NCBI GenBank assembly: GCA_030668565.1
Contig: DAOVFD010000073.1
Location: forward strand, 1-5,251
Direction: 5' to 3'
From: Microcaldota archaeon
Lineage (GTDB): Archaea > Micrarchaeota > Micrarchaeia > Anstonellales > Bilamarchaeaceae
Length of the DNA: 5,251 bases
Shown: one piece after another, positions 1-5,251 of the stretch
How the letters are laid out: every line of letters starts with the position of its first letter
Position numbering within the stretch: position 1 is the stretch's first letter
Notes under the pieces: generated by a model
What the model saw: the letters and a program-made list of their open reading frames with translations, nothing else
Databases searched by the model: none
Told to the model about the DNA's origin: nothing
Program-made: the position numbers and the translations under genes

Positions 1-181
1 CTGCACGATGGAGGATGCTGCGTATATTGCAAAGAAGGCAAAAGTCAGGCAACTGGTCATCACCCACATAAGTCCCAGGTATTCTGATAAGGAAGAACTC
101 AAAAAATTCGAAAAACCGGTAAAGAAAATATTCAAAAATACCGTCTTTGCTTATGATGGTATGAAAATTGAGCTGAAATAA
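1..181 (+). CDS. rnz: Ribonuclease Z, C-terminal fragment (5' part lies outside the window)
   Basis: The reading frame is open from base 2 and ends with TAA at 179-181, leaving 59 residues of a protein that begins before the window. The fragment opens CTMEDAAYIAKKA and continues VRQLVITHISPRY, followed by a charged tail. This matches the end of RNase Z, where a G-H-x-T-xEDA helix precedes an L-x-x-THxSxRY strand whose histidine (fragment residue 22) binds one of the two catalytic zinc ions. Base 1 is c, which fits a preceding His codon CAC, but that codon is cut off. RNase Z is a metallo-beta-lactamase-fold endonuclease that cleaves the 3' trailer from tRNA precursors in the cytoplasm. The catalytic HxHxDH motif would lie upstream and is not visible. 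The lipoprotein gene starts 14 bases after the stop on the same strand, so the two are probably co-transcribed. The family call rests on the C-terminal motif alone. Confidence 0.82.
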   Translation, partial: CTMEDAAYIAKKAKVRQLVITHISPRYSDKEELKKFEKPVKKIFKNTVFAYDGMKIELK

Positions 182-183
182 CT

Positions 184-190
184 GGAGGTG
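184..190 (+). promoter_or_regulatory. Shine-Dalgarno site of the lipoprotein gene
   Basis: GGAGGTG lies directly after the RNase Z stop and five bases before the ATG at 196. It is an almost complete complement of the 16S rRNA 3' end. It fixes the start codon and supports translation from a transcript shared with the RNase Z gene, since no promoter fits into the 14-base gap. Confidence 0.85.
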
Positions 191-195
191 TTTTA

Positions 196-1227
196 ATGAA
201 ATATGTAATTGTTGGATTATTCCTGTTCGTACTGCTTGCAGGGTGTATACTAATGCAGGAGGTTTCAGGTAACGAAACAACCCAGCTGCCCAACCCTGCG
301 GCGGTAAACTGTGATGAAAAAGGATACGAGTATGAAATAAGAACGGATGAAACAGGAGGACAGTACGGCGTATGTAAATACGAAGGAGAAGAATGTGATG
401 CGTGGGCTCTTTACCGCGGTGAATGCTGTCTTCAGGACAGTGACTGCACCTGTGATGAAGGAACCCCGAAATGCGAAAACCAGAACTGTACCTGTGTTAC
501 GGAACAGGAGGAACCGGAGGTAGGACTTCCAAATCCAGCATCAGTAAACTGTGCAGACAAGGGATATGATATTGAGACGAGGACCAATGAAGCCGGGGAA
601 TACGGAGTCTGCAAATATCAGGGCAAGGAATGTGAGGAATGGGCCCTTTACCGTGGCGAGTGCTGCCTTCAGGACAGCGACTGCACCTGTGAGATTGGAA
701 CTCCGAAATGCGAAAATCAGAACTGTACCTGTGTAACGGAAGAAACGCTTCCTGTTCACTCAAGCAAAACAGTCGAGGAATTCCTTGATGAGGCACTTGA
801 AAAAATAAGGACTGACTTCTTCCTCACGCATGACGGAAATTTCACAACAAGAACAGTGAAATGGATGATTACCGGCGAGGATTCAAAACCCGACCAGATT
901 CCAGTAGGGGCTACCGGAATGGAAAAAACCGTGGAATTCAATGGGGATTCGACAGACAAAATCAGAGGGTTCGGTTTCACTTTGTTTAATCCTGCAGAAG
1001 GAGGACTTGCAGACACCGGAGGAATCGTGGTTCTTAATGCAAGGGACACCATACTTGACGTCTACTATGAAAACAAGCAGCTTGACCTTGACATAATCTA
1101 CAGCTTCGGTACAAAAGTCTATGAACTGTACAACTGCGAGCTTACTGAAAAGAATCAGTATCTTGCGGATGACGGGAGCTGGATAACAAATTATCTGTTC
1201 GATTGTGAATATGGAGAGCAGGTGTAG
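196..1227 (+). CDS. Predicted lipoprotein with two tandem DUF333/cysteine-rich units and an unassigned C-terminal domain
   Basis: This is a 343-residue exported protein. Residues 1-16 form a short hydrophobic signal peptide ending in a lipobox, L14-A15-G16-C17, so C17 is the predicted lipid-modified N-terminus at the outer face of the membrane. Residues 31-103 and 111-183 are two copies of one unit. Each begins LPNPA(A/S)VNC and runs through YGVCKY to WALYRGEC, the pattern of DUF333 (the family of E. coli lipoprotein YoaF, some members labelled putative hemolysin). Each ends in a tail, CLQDSDCTC..GTPKCENQNCTC, that resembles a small disulfide knot. Each unit has ten cysteines: 39, 60, 67, 77, 78, 84, 86, 93, 98, 100 and 119, 139, 146, 156, 157, 163, 165, 172, 177, 179. 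Residues 188-343 form a domain I do not recognise, with only C314 and C337, perhaps one disulfide. There are no further membrane segments. Start and signal peptide agree with the strong ribosome binding site. The molecular function is unknown; the hemolysin label should not be taken as activity. Confidence 0.88.
   Translation: MKYVIVGLFLFVLLAGCILMQEVSGNETTQLPNPAAVNCDEKGYEYEIRTDETGGQYGVCKYEGEECDAWALYRGECCLQDSDCTCDEGTPKCENQNCTCVTEQEEPEVGLPNPASVNCADKGYDIETRTNEAGEYGVCKYQGKECEEWALYRGECCLQDSDCTCEIGTPKCENQNCTCVTEETLPVHSSKTVEEFLDEALEKIRTDFFLTHDGNFTTRTVKWMITGEDSKPDQIPVGATGMEKTVEFNGDSTDKIRGFGFTLFNPAEGGLADTGGIVVLNARDTILDVYYENKQLDLDIIYSFGTKVYELYNCELTEKNQYLADDGSWITNYLFDCEYGEQV
286..744 (+). repeat. Intragenic tandem duplication encoding two ten-cysteine units
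   Basis: Unit 1 covers 286-504 and unit 2 covers 526-744, joined by a short acidic linker (QEEPEVG). The units align with one residue of length difference (GGQYGVC against GEYGVC). The second halves, from the Trp codon to the Glu after CVT, span 34 codons. They encode identical residues except for one adjacent pair (DE against EI). By hand I count nine synonymous changes among the 32 identical codons. The first halves differ at about a dozen residues. The duplication is therefore not recent, and the cysteine-rich half is held under stronger protein-level constraint. Confidence 0.9.
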
Positions 1228-1241
1228 TCAAGCTGTACCTC

Positions 1242-1259
1242 TTTCTTTTTTTTTATTTT
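1242..1259 (+). terminator. Archaeal U-tract terminator after the lipoprotein gene
   Basis: The stretch reads TTTC, then nine T, an A and four T, starting 14 bases after the lipoprotein stop. Archaeal RNA polymerase terminates on such oligo-T tracts without needing a hairpin, and I see no convincing stem before it. It separates the RNase Z-lipoprotein transcript from the AAA+ gene, whose own promoter follows at once. Confidence 0.7.
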
Positions 1260-1274
1260 GTACCTAAGTAAACC

Positions 1275-1281
1275 TTATAAA
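1275..1281 (+). promoter_or_regulatory. TATA-like box of the AAA+ ATPase gene
   Basis: TTATAAA lies in an A/T-rich context just after the T-tract terminator. Archaeal TATA boxes are centred about 26 bases before the transcription start, which would place the start near 1303-1305. That gives a very short leader ahead of the ATG at 1318, or a leaderless message from the ATG at 1303. No clear BRE could be singled out upstream. Confidence 0.6.
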
Positions 1282-1307
1282 CAATATTATAGTATTCTAA
1301 GCATGCC

Positions 1308-1313
1308 AGGAGA
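1308..1313 (+). promoter_or_regulatory. Shine-Dalgarno site that favours the start at 1318
   Basis: AGGAGA sits four bases before the ATG at 1318, a slightly short but usable distance. It overlaps the codons that would follow the alternative ATG at 1303, so it argues for 1318. If transcription begins exactly at 1303, leaderless initiation there would add only five residues (MPGEQ). The in-frame TTG at 1258 lies in the terminator tract and upstream of the TATA box, and is not credible. Confidence 0.5.
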
Positions 1314-1317
1314 ACAG

Positions 1318-3996
1318 ATGAAATCCTCTACTGCGCAGAAAAGCATGGCAGGCCAGAAGGTAAAAGCATACATTGCAATAGCCCAGAAAAATGAGAAACT
1401 CTGGGGGTCATTCATAGTTTTCCTCGGTGTGCTCTTCATGCTGGGTACAGTTCCCTTCTATCCGTTTTACGTAGTTCCTTTCATAGCATTAATATGCGGG
1501 ATGGTTGCATACCGCAGCCCGCCTTTCGGGACAATTCTTGGGCTGATACTTGTGCTTCCTGCGATAATGTACCAGTCCACTTTATTTGCCTGGCTTTTCC
1601 TTCTTATAATAGCTCTGGCTCTTTTTGAATCGTTTGAACACTGGAAAATAATTTCAACTCTTGAAATACTCATAGCAGCGCCATTCAGTTTTGGCCAGTT
1701 CCCGCTTCTGGGATGGATTACAATTGCGGGAATGGCATTAAGCACGTTATATTTCGGTTCCAGGAAAAGCATATTCATTTCCGTGCCATCAGTCCTTGCA
1801 ATCCTTCTGTTATCCTCAATATGGCTTGTTCCGAATACGGCCTATATGCCGATAAATCTTGACGAATACAAGGAAAATCCGTACCTGGTCTTTGACAGGG
1901 CTCCCGTTGATATTACCGAGATAGGAAGCGCTGCAGGAGAATCATTTTCAAATTTCATGGACTTCAGCACTGTCAGCAAATTGTTGGGTGCATTCAATAC
2001 AATCGGTGGGAATATAGTAACCATTCTTTTCGGGGATTCAGGACTTGTGCAGATGATAGCATGGACAATAGCACTTTTTGCAATAAGCATACTTTCAGCA
2101 AAGTTCACAAAACGCCCGCAGCTGATATCGAGCCTTGCATTGTTAATAGTAATTCCGTTCTATTATTTTGCGGGAATAATTTCAGGGACCGGTTTCCGGA
2201 TTGAATTCATCGGAGCGATAGCATTTACAATAATACTTCTGGGGGTTCTTGAACAATTCGGCATAGTCATATCCAGGGAAGAAGTCATTGAGAGAAAGGA
2301 AAAAATGAAAGCATATGGAAAATTCGGAATGACGGATATAGGTATTGCAGGAAAGGAAAAACTTTCTGATGTAGGAGATTATGATGATGTAAAGCAGGAG
2401 CTCCAGGATGCAATAGTAATGCCGTTGCAGAAAAAGGAGATAGCATACACATACGGGATAAAACCGCCCAGCGGAATACTTCTTTTCGGTCCTCCAGGTA
2501 CCGGTAAAACAATGCTTATGCGTGCACTTGCAAGGGAGCTGAAGTTCAATTTCATAGAAGTGAAATGTTCACAGATTTTATCACAATGGTATGGGGAATC
2601 GGAAAAGAACCTGGTTGAAGTGTTCGTCAATGCAAGGAAAACAGCACCAACGATTCTTTTCTTTGATGAAATAGATGCAATCGGAAAAAAGAGGGATGAA
2701 GCAGGGATGGATGAGGTAACCCCGAGAGTCCTTACCGCAATGCTCCAGGAAATGGACGGTGCTGTGAAATCAAAATCAAGCGTAATAGTTATAGGTGCGA
2801 CAAACATTCCGAACAAGCTGGATGCTGCACTATTAAGGCCGGGGAGATTTGACAAGATAATCTATATGCATCTTCCGGATGCAGAAGGAAGAAAGCAGAT
2901 ATTCGAGGTTTCAGCAAAAGGAATTCCGCTTGCACCAGATATCGATTATGGTCTGCTTGCAAGAAAGACAAACAGGTTTTCAGGAGCGGATATAAAGAAC
3001 GTTGTTACAGAAGCGAAGAGGCTTGCGGCAAAAGAAGCGGCAAGAACAGGGAAGATTGTTCCAATCAGCATGAATCACCTCCTTTCCGTTGTTAAGGCAG
3101 TCAAACCCAGCACGACTCTTTCACATCTTGACGAATATGACAAATTCGGAATGGATTTCGAAAGAAGGGTCAGCATAGAGGAGAAAAAACCGAAGGAAAA
3201 GGAGGTTTCATGGGATGATGTTGCAGGCCTTAAAGGTGCCAAGAAAGCTTTGCTTGAAGCGATTCAATTGCCTTTGCTCCATGAGGACCTGATGAAAAAA
3301 TTCAAGGTAAAGCCCAGCAAAGGTGTTCTTCTTTTTGGACCTCCTGGTACTGGTAAGACATTGCTTGTAAAAGCTGCTTCAAACGAACTCAATGCTTCAT
3401 TCCAGTCAGTAAGCGGGGCAGACGTAATGAAAAAAGGCTATCTTCAGGCAGTTACAGTAATAAGGGAAGTGTTCAACAGGGCAAGGGAAAACACCCCTGC
3501 AATAATATTCGTTGATGAGATTGAAACGTTCGCACCTGCAAGGGGAATGGGTTCGTCTGAAATAATAGGGCAGTTTTTAACAGAAATGGATGGAATGAAG
3601 GAAATCAAGGGCGTGGTGGTAGTTGCTGCAACCAACAGACCGGACATGCTTGACCCTGCAATTCTGAGGCCTGGAAGATTTGACAAGATATTCTACATTC
3701 CTCCGCCTGACAAGAAAACAAGGATGGAGATATTCAGGATACATCTTTCTGATTTTGCAAAAGGGGTTGACCTTGGAAGGCTTGCTGAAATGACGCCTGG
3801 ATTCACGGGTGCGGATATAGCATCGGTTTGCCAGACGGCAAAGATGGATGCATTGAGGGCAAAGATTGCAGGTGAGGAAAAGCCGATAAGGACGGATACA
3901 GTTAGTGAAATAATAAAGAGGAGAAGACCTTCGGTTACAGTGAAAATGCTGAGGGATTACCAGGTATTCCTTGAAAAATACGGAGAGAGAAAGTAA
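1318..3996 (+). CDS. Polytopic membrane protein fused to two Cdc48-type AAA+ ATPase modules
   Basis: From the ATG at 1318 the protein has 892 residues. About ten hydrophobic helices fill residues 29-317 (near 29-48, 50-64, 69-85, 88-104, 111-126, 128-146, 152-171, 241-261, 267-290, 295-317). An acidic loop at about 172-240 separates helices 7 and 8. Arg/Lys-containing loops alternate with uncharged or acidic ones, putting the N-terminus and the ATPases in the cytoplasm. The first AAA+ module (about 349-595) has Walker A GPPGTGKT at 391-398, Walker B ILFFDE ending at E451, pore-loop W424-Y425-G426, sensor-1 N496 and arginine-finger motif RPGR at 507-510. The second (about 629-865) has Walker A at 674-681, Walker B IIFVDE ending at E734, sensor-1 N773 and RPGR at 784-787. 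Its pore loop is divergent (K-G-Y-L at 706-709). Both modules end in the SGADI/TGADI helical lid. The Cdc48 N-domain is absent. No HExxH or other protease motif is seen, so this is not FtsH or LonB, and the end (EKYGERK) lacks a proteasome-docking HbYX tail. The inferred role is ATP-driven unfolding or extraction of membrane proteins; the substrate is unknown. Confidence 0.93.
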   Translation: MKSSTAQKSMAGQKVKAYIAIAQKNEKLWGSFIVFLGVLFMLGTVPFYPFYVVPFIALICGMVAYRSPPFGTILGLILVLPAIMYQSTLFAWLFLLIIALALFESFEHWKIISTLEILIAAPFSFGQFPLLGWITIAGMALSTLYFGSRKSIFISVPSVLAILLLSSIWLVPNTAYMPINLDEYKENPYLVFDRAPVDITEIGSAAGESFSNFMDFSTVSKLLGAFNTIGGNIVTILFGDSGLVQMIAWTIALFAISILSAKFTKRPQLISSLALLIVIPFYYFAGIISGTGFRIEFIGAIAFTIILLGVLEQFGIVISREEVIERKEKMKAYGKFGMTDIGIAGKEKLSDVGDYDDVKQELQDAIVMPLQKKEIAYTYGIKPPSGILLFGPPGTGKTMLMRALARELKFNFIEVKCSQILSQWYGESEKNLVEVFVNARKTAPTILFFDEIDAIGKKRDEAGMDEVTPRVLTAMLQEMDGAVKSKSSVIVIGATNIPNKLDAALLRPGRFDKIIYMHLPDAEGRKQIFEVSAKGIPLAPDIDYGLLARKTNRFSGADIKNVVTEAKRLAAKEAARTGKIVPISMNHLLSVVKAVKPSTTLSHLDEYDKFGMDFERRVSIEEKKPKEKEVSWDDVAGLKGAKKALLEAIQLPLLHEDLMKKFKVKPSKGVLLFGPPGTGKTLLVKAASNELNASFQSVSGADVMKKGYLQAVTVIREVFNRARENTPAIIFVDEIETFAPARGMGSSEIIGQFLTEMDGMKEIKGVVVVAATNRPDMLDPAILRPGRFDKIFYIPPPDKKTRMEIFRIHLSDFAKGVDLGRLAEMTPGFTGADIASVCQTAKMDALRAKIAGEEKPIRTDTVSEIIKRRRPSVTVKMLRDYQVFLEKYGERK

Positions 3997-3997
3997 C

Positions 3998-4612
3998 CTA
4001 GAGATATCCAATTATTTTGATGGCATCTCGCATTTTTTTCAGTTTCTTATCGGTTTTTTCGTTTGAATACTGAATCTCAATCAGATTTTTGACGGCCTCA
4101 GCAGCACCCAGTTTGCTTGTATTCACGCCAACCATCAGCATTTTTGTAAACGCTTCTTTTACCTCCTTTGGAAGTTCCTTTGTTCTAAGCTTCACCATTT
4201 CCTCTTTTGCAAATTTTTCCATCCTGTCTTCTCTCCATGCTTTCAGCAATTCTATGTTATATTCTGTCTCTTCCATACTAGAAGAACCCTTGAGTCTGTA
4301 AGTGATTATATCATAAGTAAAAGTTGTATCCCAACCATCTTCCATGTCTGAATCCCTATAGAGCTTGGCAAGCATTTTTTTCTCTTCACTATCGAGTTTT
4401 GAATTTTTGATTCTTCCTTCCAGGTTTTTAAAATCTTGAAGTCCCTCCTTTGTGAATCTTCCAGATAAGTACATTCCTTTCAGAAAAGCCGCCGCAAACC
4501 AGTGACCCCCGATATGTCTTGCAATTCTTCTGAATTCTCCTTTTTCAGTATTTTCACTGGTGTTTCCGTTATTATTGCGATTTTCTGAAATTTTTACAAG
4601 TTTGCCACCCAT
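3998..4612 (-). CDS. Hypothetical lysine-rich, helical, cysteine-free protein (204 aa)
   Basis: I do not recognise this family. The protein has 204 residues, no signal peptide, no membrane helix and no cysteine. Residues 9-25 are a polar Asn/Ser/Thr/Glu-rich stretch, likely disordered. Residues 28-50 (RRIARHIGGHWFAAAFLKG and on) form the least polar part and could be an amphipathic helix. The rest is charged and mostly helical, with an aromatic patch around W94-Y105 (GWDTTFTYDIITY) and a basic end (KTDKKLKKMRDAIK). The ATG at 4612 is supported by GGTGAT six bases upstream and a TATA-like box at sensible distance. Its TAG (4000-3998) is separated by one base from the TAA of the AAA+ gene on the other strand. 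It lies 58 bases downstream of the 186-residue gene in the same direction. The coding call is firm because of length, start signals and composition; function is unknown. Confidence 0.8.
   Translation of the reverse strand: MGGKLVKISENRNNNGNTSENTEKGEFRRIARHIGGHWFAAAFLKGMYLSGRFTKEGLQDFKNLEGRIKNSKLDSEEKKMLAKLYRDSDMEDGWDTTFTYDIITYRLKGSSSMEETEYNIELLKAWREDRMEKFAKEEMVKLRTKELPKEVKEAFTKMLMVGVNTSKLGAAEAVKNLIEIQYSNEKTDKKLKKMRDAIKIIGYL
4033..4059 (+). terminator. Candidate U-tract terminator of the AAA+ gene, inside the opposing gene
   Basis: Runs of seven T (4033-4039) and six T (4054-4059) follow the AAA+ stop at 3996 by 37 and 58 bases. Oligo-T of this kind can end archaeal transcripts. On the other strand these bases are lysine codons near the C-terminus of the convergent gene, so the T runs could simply reflect coding. 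There is no other space for a terminator, because the two stop codons are one base apart. Confidence 0.4.
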
Positions 4613-4618
4613 TCTAAA

Positions 4619-4624
4619 ATCACC
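4619..4624 (-). promoter_or_regulatory. Shine-Dalgarno site of the 204-aa gene
   Basis: On the minus strand GGTGAT precedes the ATG at 4612 by six bases (TTTAGA). It matches the 3' half of the full GGAGGTGAT consensus and settles the start codon. Confidence 0.75.
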
Positions 4625-4648
4625 ACATCTAACAATTTATTACCAACA

Positions 4649-4656
4649 TTTTTTAA
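4649..4656 (-). promoter_or_regulatory. Possible TATA box of the 204-aa gene
   Basis: On the minus strand TTTAAAAA lies in the 58-base gap between the two minus-strand genes. A start about 26 bases downstream of its centre would fall near 4626, just before the ribosome binding site, giving a leader of roughly 14 bases. That geometry matches the AAA+ gene in this window. The upstream gene shows no U-tract terminator here, so read-through from it is equally possible. Confidence 0.45.
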
Positions 4657-4670
4657 ACATATTCCTTGCC

Positions 4671-5231
4671 TTACTGTTTGCTTTTTTTCATCACCTTTTT
4701 GAATGCTTCAGCGCTTTCAAACACACCTTCAGGAGCTTTAAGAAACTCCTCATAGGTAATTACCTTCTTTAAAACCGTATCTCGCTCAGCAGGATTTATC
4801 AATCCTTTTTCAACAGCCGTATCCAGTGCTTTTGCAATCAGGTTTGCGTCTTTTTTTGCAGGAACAAGATAAGCTGTATGAGCAGATTCGGGAATCGGTT
4901 TTACTATTCCTTTTTTCACTACAACATAATACGGTCCATGTGCCCCTGCAGAAAAGGCAGTATGGTAAAAAGCCGACAAATCGCCGACATTTCCCTTTGT
5001 TATCTGGCCTTCGAGCATTATGTTTACAAGGTTAATCAACCCTCCTTTTTGTGCTTCAACTCCCTGTCCCACAACGCCTTCTTTCCCACTTTTTTCCAGA
5101 ACCTTTTTCTGTAGCTTCATTATCTCTTTATGTTCTTTTCTGGCTTTTGGTTCAAGAGGTGTCTTTGCACGTTCCTTGGCGTTAAACGCGTTTATCTCAT
5201 TGGCAACTTTACCTAATTCATAAGCAGGCAT
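4671..5231 (-). CDS. Hypothetical soluble protein (186 aa from the first visible ATG; may continue beyond the window)
   Basis: I do not recognise this family. Read from the ATG at 5231 it has 186 residues, no cysteine, no signal peptide and no clear membrane helix. Residues 1-50 are charged and probably helical. Residues 51-63 are Gly/Val/Gln-rich and look like a linker. Residues 64-125 look like a compact alpha/beta core, with YHT at 89-91, HGPYYVVV at 98-105 and AYLVP at 120-124. Residues 126-186 are helical and end in a basic tail (KKVMKKSKQ). The frame stays open upstream to the window edge (codons for I-K-H-Q-E-Y before the Met), and the Shine-Dalgarno before 5231 is weak (AGGA, four bases away), so the true start may lie outside. 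It ends with TAA at 4673-4671, 58 bases ahead of the 204-residue gene, and the two may be co-transcribed. Confidence 0.75.
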   Translation of the reverse strand: MPAYELGKVANEINAFNAKERAKTPLEPKARKEHKEIMKLQKKVLEKSGKEGVVGQGVEAQKGGLINLVNIMLEGQITKGNVGDLSAFYHTAFSAGAHGPYYVVVKKGIVKPIPESAHTAYLVPAKKDANLIAKALDTAVEKGLINPAERDTVLKKVITYEEFLKAPEGVFESAEAFKKVMKKSKQ

Positions 5232-5251
5232 ATATTCCTGATGCTTTATAG

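Noticed and set aside
196..1227. Hemolysin or toxin
   Set aside because: The hemolysin label attached to some DUF333 proteins has no support in this sequence; nothing here indicates pore formation or toxicity.
1235..1265. GTACCT repeated at 1235-1240 and 1260-1265 around the T-tract
   Set aside because: Six bases repeated once is within chance, and no duplicated target site or insertion is present between them.
1258..1317. TTG-initiated extension of the AAA+ gene (20 extra residues)
   Set aside because: The TTG is part of the oligo-T terminator and lies upstream of the TATA box; the encoded residues look like translated promoter DNA.
2379..2855. Open frame of 158 codons on the minus strand under the first AAA+ module
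   Set aside because: It lies wholly inside the strongly conserved AAA+ coding sequence and has no recognisable motifs or start signals; a matching minus-strand frame (3444-3686) appears under the second module, as expected for shadow frames of similar sequence.
1318..3996. FtsH or LonB membrane protease
   Set aside because: There are two AAA+ modules and no HExxH zinc site or Lon Ser-Lys protease domain; the second module ends about 30 residues before the stop.
5245..5250. TATAAA on the minus strand just before the ATG at 5231
   Set aside because: It is too close: a start about 26 bases downstream would fall inside the coding region, and the frame is open through it, so it is more likely coding sequence of a longer protein.
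1..5251. Mobile element, CRISPR array, tRNA or rRNA
   Set aside because: No transposase or integrase, no regularly spaced direct repeats, and no cloverleaf-like segment was seen; the only repeat is the intragenic protein duplication.

Overview
The window looks archaeal. A Cdc48-type tandem AAA+ ATPase, TATA-like boxes at archaeal spacing upstream of short leaders, U-tract termination without an obvious hairpin, strong Shine-Dalgarno sites (GGAGGTG, GGTGAT) and a compact layout all point that way. The lineage cannot be fixed from the sequence. An uncultivated or DPANN-like archaeon is a guess only.

Layout, left to right. (1) Bases 1-181 (+) are the C-terminal 59 residues of a protein that reads as ribonuclease Z, the tRNA 3'-end endonuclease. 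(2) After a 14-base gap with a near-perfect ribosome binding site, 196-1227 (+) encodes a 343-residue predicted lipoprotein. It has two tandem copies of a ten-cysteine unit (DUF333 plus a cysteine-rich knot-like tail) and an unassigned extracytoplasmic C-terminal domain. (3) Bases 1228-1317 hold a T9/T4 tract that should end the upstream transcript, then a TATA-like box and a short leader. (4) Bases 1318-3996 (+) encode the main gene: about ten transmembrane helices fused to two complete Cdc48-like AAA+ modules. (5) On the minus strand, 4671-5231 and then 3998-4612 encode two unrecognised, lysine-rich soluble proteins. The downstream one has its own Shine-Dalgarno and a plausible TATA box. Its stop codon lies one base from the stop of the AAA+ gene.

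Functional reading. The AAA+ protein is best read as a membrane-embedded unfoldase or segregase: the usual Cdc48 N-domain is missing and a polytopic membrane domain takes its place. It carries no protease domain, so it is not FtsH or LonB. The lipoprotein is probably displayed outside the cytoplasmic membrane and stabilised by disulfides. The two minus-strand proteins have no function I can support. Apart from the probable RNase Z-lipoprotein co-transcription, nothing ties these genes into one pathway. No tRNA, rRNA, CRISPR array or mobile element was seen.
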